Assembly: GCA_919902965.1 (NCBI GenBank)
Contig: CAKKSJ010000472.1
Span: 1-8,846, forward strand
Direction: 5' to 3'
Origin: Burkholderiales bacterium
GTDB lineage: Bacteria > Pseudomonadota > Gammaproteobacteria > Burkholderiales > SG8-39
DNA: 8,846 nt
Shown here: positions 6,550-8,846 of the stretch, piece after piece
Position numbering within the stretch: the first letter of the stretch is position 1
How the letters are laid out: every line of letters starts with the position of its first letter
The notes under the pieces: model-generated
Databases searched by the model: none
Told to the model about the DNA's origin: nothing
What the model saw: the letters and a program-made list of their open reading frames with translations, nothing else
Made by a program: the position numbers and the translations under genes

Positions 6550-6553
6550 CGAT

Positions 6554-6763
6554 ATGGAAACGGTAACACTGGGGATTTCAGGCATGACCTGCGGCGGTTG
6601 CGTGCGCAGCGTAACTAATGTATTGAAGGCGCAGGACGGCGTGGCCAAAGCCGATGTATCGCTTGAGAACAAAAATGCCGTGGTTGAGTTCGACCCGGGC
6701 AAGGTGCAGGTCGAACAGTTGAAGCGCAGCGTGGTCGAGGCGGGATTTGAAATCGCAGCCTGA
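6554..6763 (+). CDS. copZ: Cytosolic copper chaperone CopZ (single HMA domain)
   Basis: This 69-residue protein is one heavy-metal-associated domain of the ferredoxin-like beta-alpha-beta-beta-alpha-beta fold. The Cu+ site is GMTCGGC at residues 10-16, with Cys13 and Cys16. It would bind cytosolic Cu+ and hand it to the N-terminal domains or entry site of CopA, 44 bases upstream. The metal loop has Gly-Gly between the cysteines where both CopA domains have Ala-Ala, so it is not a recent copy of either. Length and motif are typical of CopZ/Atx1 proteins. Its 3' end overlaps the likely csoR start by 17 bases. Confidence 0.93.
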   Translation: METVTLGISGMTCGGCVRSVTNVLKAQDGVAKADVSLENKNAVVEFDPGKVQVEQLKRSVVEAGFEIAA

Positions 6764-7064
6764 CAGCCTGGAGTGCGAGCACCACGCCGATCACGCGGTG
6801 GTACAGCCCAACAAGTCGGCCCTGTTGAAACGCCTGAGCCGGATCGAAGGGCAGGTGCGCGGAATCGCGAAAATGGTCGAAGAGGACCGCTACTGCGTGG
6901 ATGTGCTCACGCAGGTCTCGGCGATCCAGTCGGCACTGGACGCGCTCGCCCTGCAATTGCTTTCGAGCCACACCAAAGGCTGCGTGCGCTCCGCGATTCG
7001 CTCCGGCAATGGGGATGCCGCGATCGACGAGCTGATGACGATAGTGAAGCGCTTCGGGCGCTAG
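6747..7064 (+). CDS. csoR: CsoR-family copper-sensing repressor
   Basis: This 105-residue all-helical repressor of the CsoR/RcnR family carries the signature RLSRIEGQVRGI (residues 29-40). The Cu+ ligands Cys50, His75 and Cys79 have the same 25- and 4-residue spacing as C36, H61 and C65 of the Mycobacterium tuberculosis prototype. Tyr49 and Glu95 match its second-shell residues. The Cys-His-Cys set indicates copper, not nickel (RcnR) or sulfide sensing. The start is taken as TTG 6747, inside the end of copZ, because GAGG (6737-6740) lies 6 bases upstream; a GTG at 6798 is the main alternative. If TTG is right, the flexible N-terminus contains a Cys/His-rich CEHHADH segment. Translation would be coupled to copZ, and the protein would repress its own operon through the two operators before copA. 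Confidence 0.92.
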   Translation: MKSQPDSLECEHHADHAVVQPNKSALLKRLSRIEGQVRGIAKMVEEDRYCVDVLTQVSAIQSALDALALQLLSSHTKGCVRSAIRSGNGDAAIDELMTIVKRFGR

Positions 7065-7179
7065 CGGCGCCGCCCTTCGGGATCAGGGCGCGATCAGGCG
7101 GGGTGTCCGGACTGCGCGCGCCTGATCCGGGTCGATAGCGGCTGCTGTTGCATGCGCCCTGCCGGGCACGAATAAAAGA
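7065..7179. repeat. Convergent intergenic DNA with 9-bp inverted repeat
   Basis: GATCAGGCG (7092-7100) and CGCCTGATC (7119-7127) form a perfect 9-bp inverted repeat. The 18-base loop holds another palindrome, GTCCGGAC (7105-7112). A close direct copy, GATCAGGGCG, lies at 7081-7090. The structure starts 28 bases after csoR and could be its terminator, although no T-tract follows. No gene is seen in this stretch. Confidence 0.45.
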
Positions 7180-7203
7180 AAAGGCCGCCCGCAGGCGGCC
7201 TTT
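7180..7203 (-). terminator. Strong intrinsic terminator, mainly for the cytochrome gene
   Basis: AAAGGCCGCC-CGCA-GGCGGCCTTT is a perfect 10-bp stem with a 4-base loop, 29 bases beyond the cytochrome stop. Read on the minus strand it is followed by TTTTCTTTTATT, a classical U-tract. On the plus strand only TTT follows, so it would stop csoR transcripts less efficiently. Confidence 0.85.
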
Positions 7204-7232
7204 CCCGAGACCAGGAGATCGGTCTTCGCCGG

Positions 7233-8846
7233 CTAGGGTTTTGCCAGGCTTTCCACGTCGTGGCAGCTGCCGCAACCCATCGTGTAGGGAATTGGCATCG
7301 CCTTGCCCGGTTCGACCCCTTTCACGCCCTTGTTGTCCTTGCGCGGGACATCGAACAGATGCGAAGTGATGTCGTTCCGCCAGTAGTTCTGCCCGTCCTT
7401 GCCGGCGGCACCTTTGCCGAACCCGGCGCCGGTCTGCATGGTCCTGGTCATATGGCAATCGACGCAGGAGATTTGCGTCGCGTGCTCGAACCCGACTTTT
7501 TTCTGGGTATGGGCTTTGATGTCCACGGCGTTGTGACACGCTGCGCACAGCGAGTTCTTGCCATCGCGCACTTCCATCTTGAGCTGGTTCTTGACTTCGG
7601 TCTTGCCGTGCGGCTCGTGGCAGTTGTAGCAGGACAGGGTCTGCGTGCCGTTGAGGTAATGCTTCGAGCGGATCAGGTCGGTTCCCTGCTGGTGATGCGA
7701 TTTGGAGTGGATGCCATCCGCCCAGAAGTCCTTCTGCGCCGCGTCCTCGCGCGTGGTGTAGTTCACCAGGTAGTCGTTGCGGCTGGTGCCGGGGATCAGC
7801 ATCTTGTTGTCCTTGTTCACCGGCTGGTCGTTTTTCAGGTTCCCCTGCGGCCGGCTGTGGCACTGGGTGCAGATCACCGTGGCGCGCTCCGAGGCGAGCT
7901 TGGCCGGGCTGACGATGGTGGATGCCTTCTTCGCCATGGGGGACTTCGCGTGCTCGGAGCCCGGGCCGTGGCAGACTTCGCAGCCGATATTGAGTTCGTT
8001 CGGAACGCCGTCGCCATCGATATCCGCTTCGCCGTTCGGGTCGTTGACCGCGCCGGCGACGAAACCACCTGAAACCGTGGGCGTAAGGGTGTAGCCGGTG
8101 TAATGACAGGAGGCGCACTCCTTCTCAAAGGACTTTGCCTTCGGCGGGTCGGTCAGTTTGTTCGCTTCCGCATTGTAGAGCCAGTCGCCGTGGTAGTCGC
8201 GCCATGGCTTCCTCGTCCGGTCATTGTATTCATCCTTGCCGTTGGAATTGAACTGAACGAAAGGAAACAGCGCGTCGCCGACGCGATACAGGTAGCGCTG
8301 CTTGTACACCGCGCCGCCATAGGTCATCTCGACGGTGTAGGTGCGGTCCGCGTCCGCGCTGTCCTTGGTGTTCTTGGTGCGGAACTTGAGCGTGTTGTCG
8401 GCGTCCTTGAAGAAGGTTGCGGTGAAGTTCACCGTCGCGGGGTCGGCCGGCGCTTTTTCCGAGATCTGGTATTTGTCGAACCCGCGCTTCTTGTCGAAGC
8501 CGTAAAAGTAAAGAGTGGTCCCGGCCATCAGCTTGTTGAGGCCGTCGTTCAAGCCCGGAAAGCGGGAAACGTCCTGGAGTTTGCTCGGTTTGCCTACGAC
8601 ACTGATGCCCAGCTTGTGGGCGGTTTTCTTGATCGACTCGTAATCGCTGTGGCAAGTCATGCACTTGGAGCTTCCGACGAACGTCGCGTTGTCCGGACTT
8701 TTCCCGGAAACGGCGATCTTGAGTGGTGCTTTGGCCAGCTCGCCCGCCGTCATCGACTTGTTCGAGAGGCTGCCTCCGGGGAGATGCTCCTTGTCCGAAG
8801 GCTCGACATAGACAAAGTACTTGCCGTCCGCCACTTTCGGAATGGA
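7233..8846 (-). CDS. Multihaem c-type cytochrome (at least eight haems), N-terminus beyond the window
   Basis: The frame is open to the right edge, giving 537 C-terminal residues. Eight CxxCH haem-attachment motifs are visible, in protein order CMTCH (8649-8663), CASCH (8103-8117), CEVCH (7968-7982), CTQCH (7857-7871), CYNCH (7617-7631), CAACH (7533-7547), CVDCH (7452-7466) and CGSCH (7260-7274). The first lies in FVGSSKCMTCHSDY...H, the style of cytochrome c554-type domains. About 180 residues without haem, strand-rich, separate haems 1 and 2. A calcium-loop-like segment DIDGDGVPNE precedes haem 3. Many extra His residues could be distal ligands. Such proteins act outside the cytoplasmic membrane in electron transfer; no enzyme activity can be named. 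The GTG at 8834 is unlikely to be the start, since no signal peptide follows and coding continues upstream of it. It is convergent with csoR, with no evident copper link. Confidence 0.88.
   Translation of the reverse strand, partial: SIPKVADGKYFVYVEPSDKEHLPGGSLSNKSMTAGELAKAPLKIAVSGKSPDNATFVGSSKCMTCHSDYESIKKTAHKLGISVVGKPSKLQDVSRFPGLNDGLNKLMAGTTLYFYGFDKKRGFDKYQISEKAPADPATVNFTATFFKDADNTLKFRTKNTKDSADADRTYTVEMTYGGAVYKQRYLYRVGDALFPFVQFNSNGKDEYNDRTRKPWRDYHGDWLYNAEANKLTDPPKAKSFEKECASCHYTGYTLTPTVSGGFVAGAVNDPNGEADIDGDGVPNELNIGCEVCHGPGSEHAKSPMAKKASTIVSPAKLASERATVICTQCHSRPQGNLKNDQPVNKDNKMLIPGTSRNDYLVNYTTREDAAQKDFWADGIHSKSHHQQGTDLIRSKHYLNGTQTLSCYNCHEPHGKTEVKNQLKMEVRDGKNSLCAACHNAVDIKAHTQKKVGFEHATQISCVDCHMTRTMQTGAGFGKGAAGKDGQNYWRNDITSHLFDVPRKDNKGVKGVEPGKAMPIPYTMGCGSCHDVESLAKP

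Noticed and set aside
6518..6553. GTG start for CopZ at 6518
   Set aside because: There is no ribosome site before it and the leader is not CopZ-like; ATG 6554 has CAGGAGAT upstream.
7260..8072. 270-residue plus-strand frame opposite the cytochrome
   Set aside because: It is antisense to eight clear CxxCH motifs, with Val/Leu/Arg-rich composition and no domain; a shadow.
6907..8118. 403-residue minus-strand frame across csoR and the cytochrome
   Set aside because: It runs antisense to csoR and out of frame with the cytochrome. The translation is Arg/Gln-rich and passes through the terminator at 7180-7203.
1..8846. Mobile elements, CRISPR arrays, tRNA or rRNA genes
   Set aside because: I found no transposase or integrase motifs, regular direct repeats, terminal inverted repeats with target duplications, or cloverleaf-like sequences.

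Overview
The window is GC-rich, gene-dense and looks chromosomal. Its gene content (a P2A-type Ca2+ ATPase, a YjbE-like TerC protein, paired UspA-like stress proteins, a Cu+ efflux operon with CsoR, and a multihaem c-type cytochrome) fits a respiratory, probably freshwater or soil, proteobacterium. A betaproteobacterium is my best guess, but that is inferred from protein style and not shown by any marker gene.

Layout. (1) Positions 1-1397, + strand: the C-terminal half of a P2A-type Ca2+-transporting ATPase. It runs in frame, with no stop, into a universal stress protein (USP) domain that has its own strong Shine-Dalgarno and ATG at 891. (2) Positions 1398-1758: a 361-base non-coding stretch with a long terminator-like stem-loop, several short palindromes and a perfect TATAAT box upstream of the next gene. 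(3) Positions 1759-2970, + strand: a TerC/YjbE-family membrane protein and a second USP, 27 bases apart. (4) Positions 3009-3959, - strand: an unrecognised protein with a signal peptide, a large exported domain, one membrane helix and a C-terminal four-cysteine zinc ribbon. (5) Positions 3960-4109: a compact divergent promoter region carrying two palindromic CsoR-type operators that flank the copA -35 box. (6) Positions 4110-7064, + strand: copA, copZ and csoR, a complete self-regulated copper efflux operon. (7) Positions 7065-7232: convergent intergenic DNA with a 9-bp inverted repeat and a strong intrinsic terminator. (8) Positions 7233-8846, - strand: the C-terminal part of a multihaem cytochrome c with eight CxxCH sites in view, running off the right edge.

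How the parts work together. CopZ would carry Cu+ to CopA, CopA exports it, and CsoR represses the promoter until it binds Cu+. The zinc-ribbon gene shares that promoter region, so it is a candidate new member of the copper response. The left half shows two successive 'ion-transporter plus USP' pairs, which suggests a stress or metal/ion homeostasis cluster. I see no mobile elements, CRISPR arrays, tRNA or rRNA genes.
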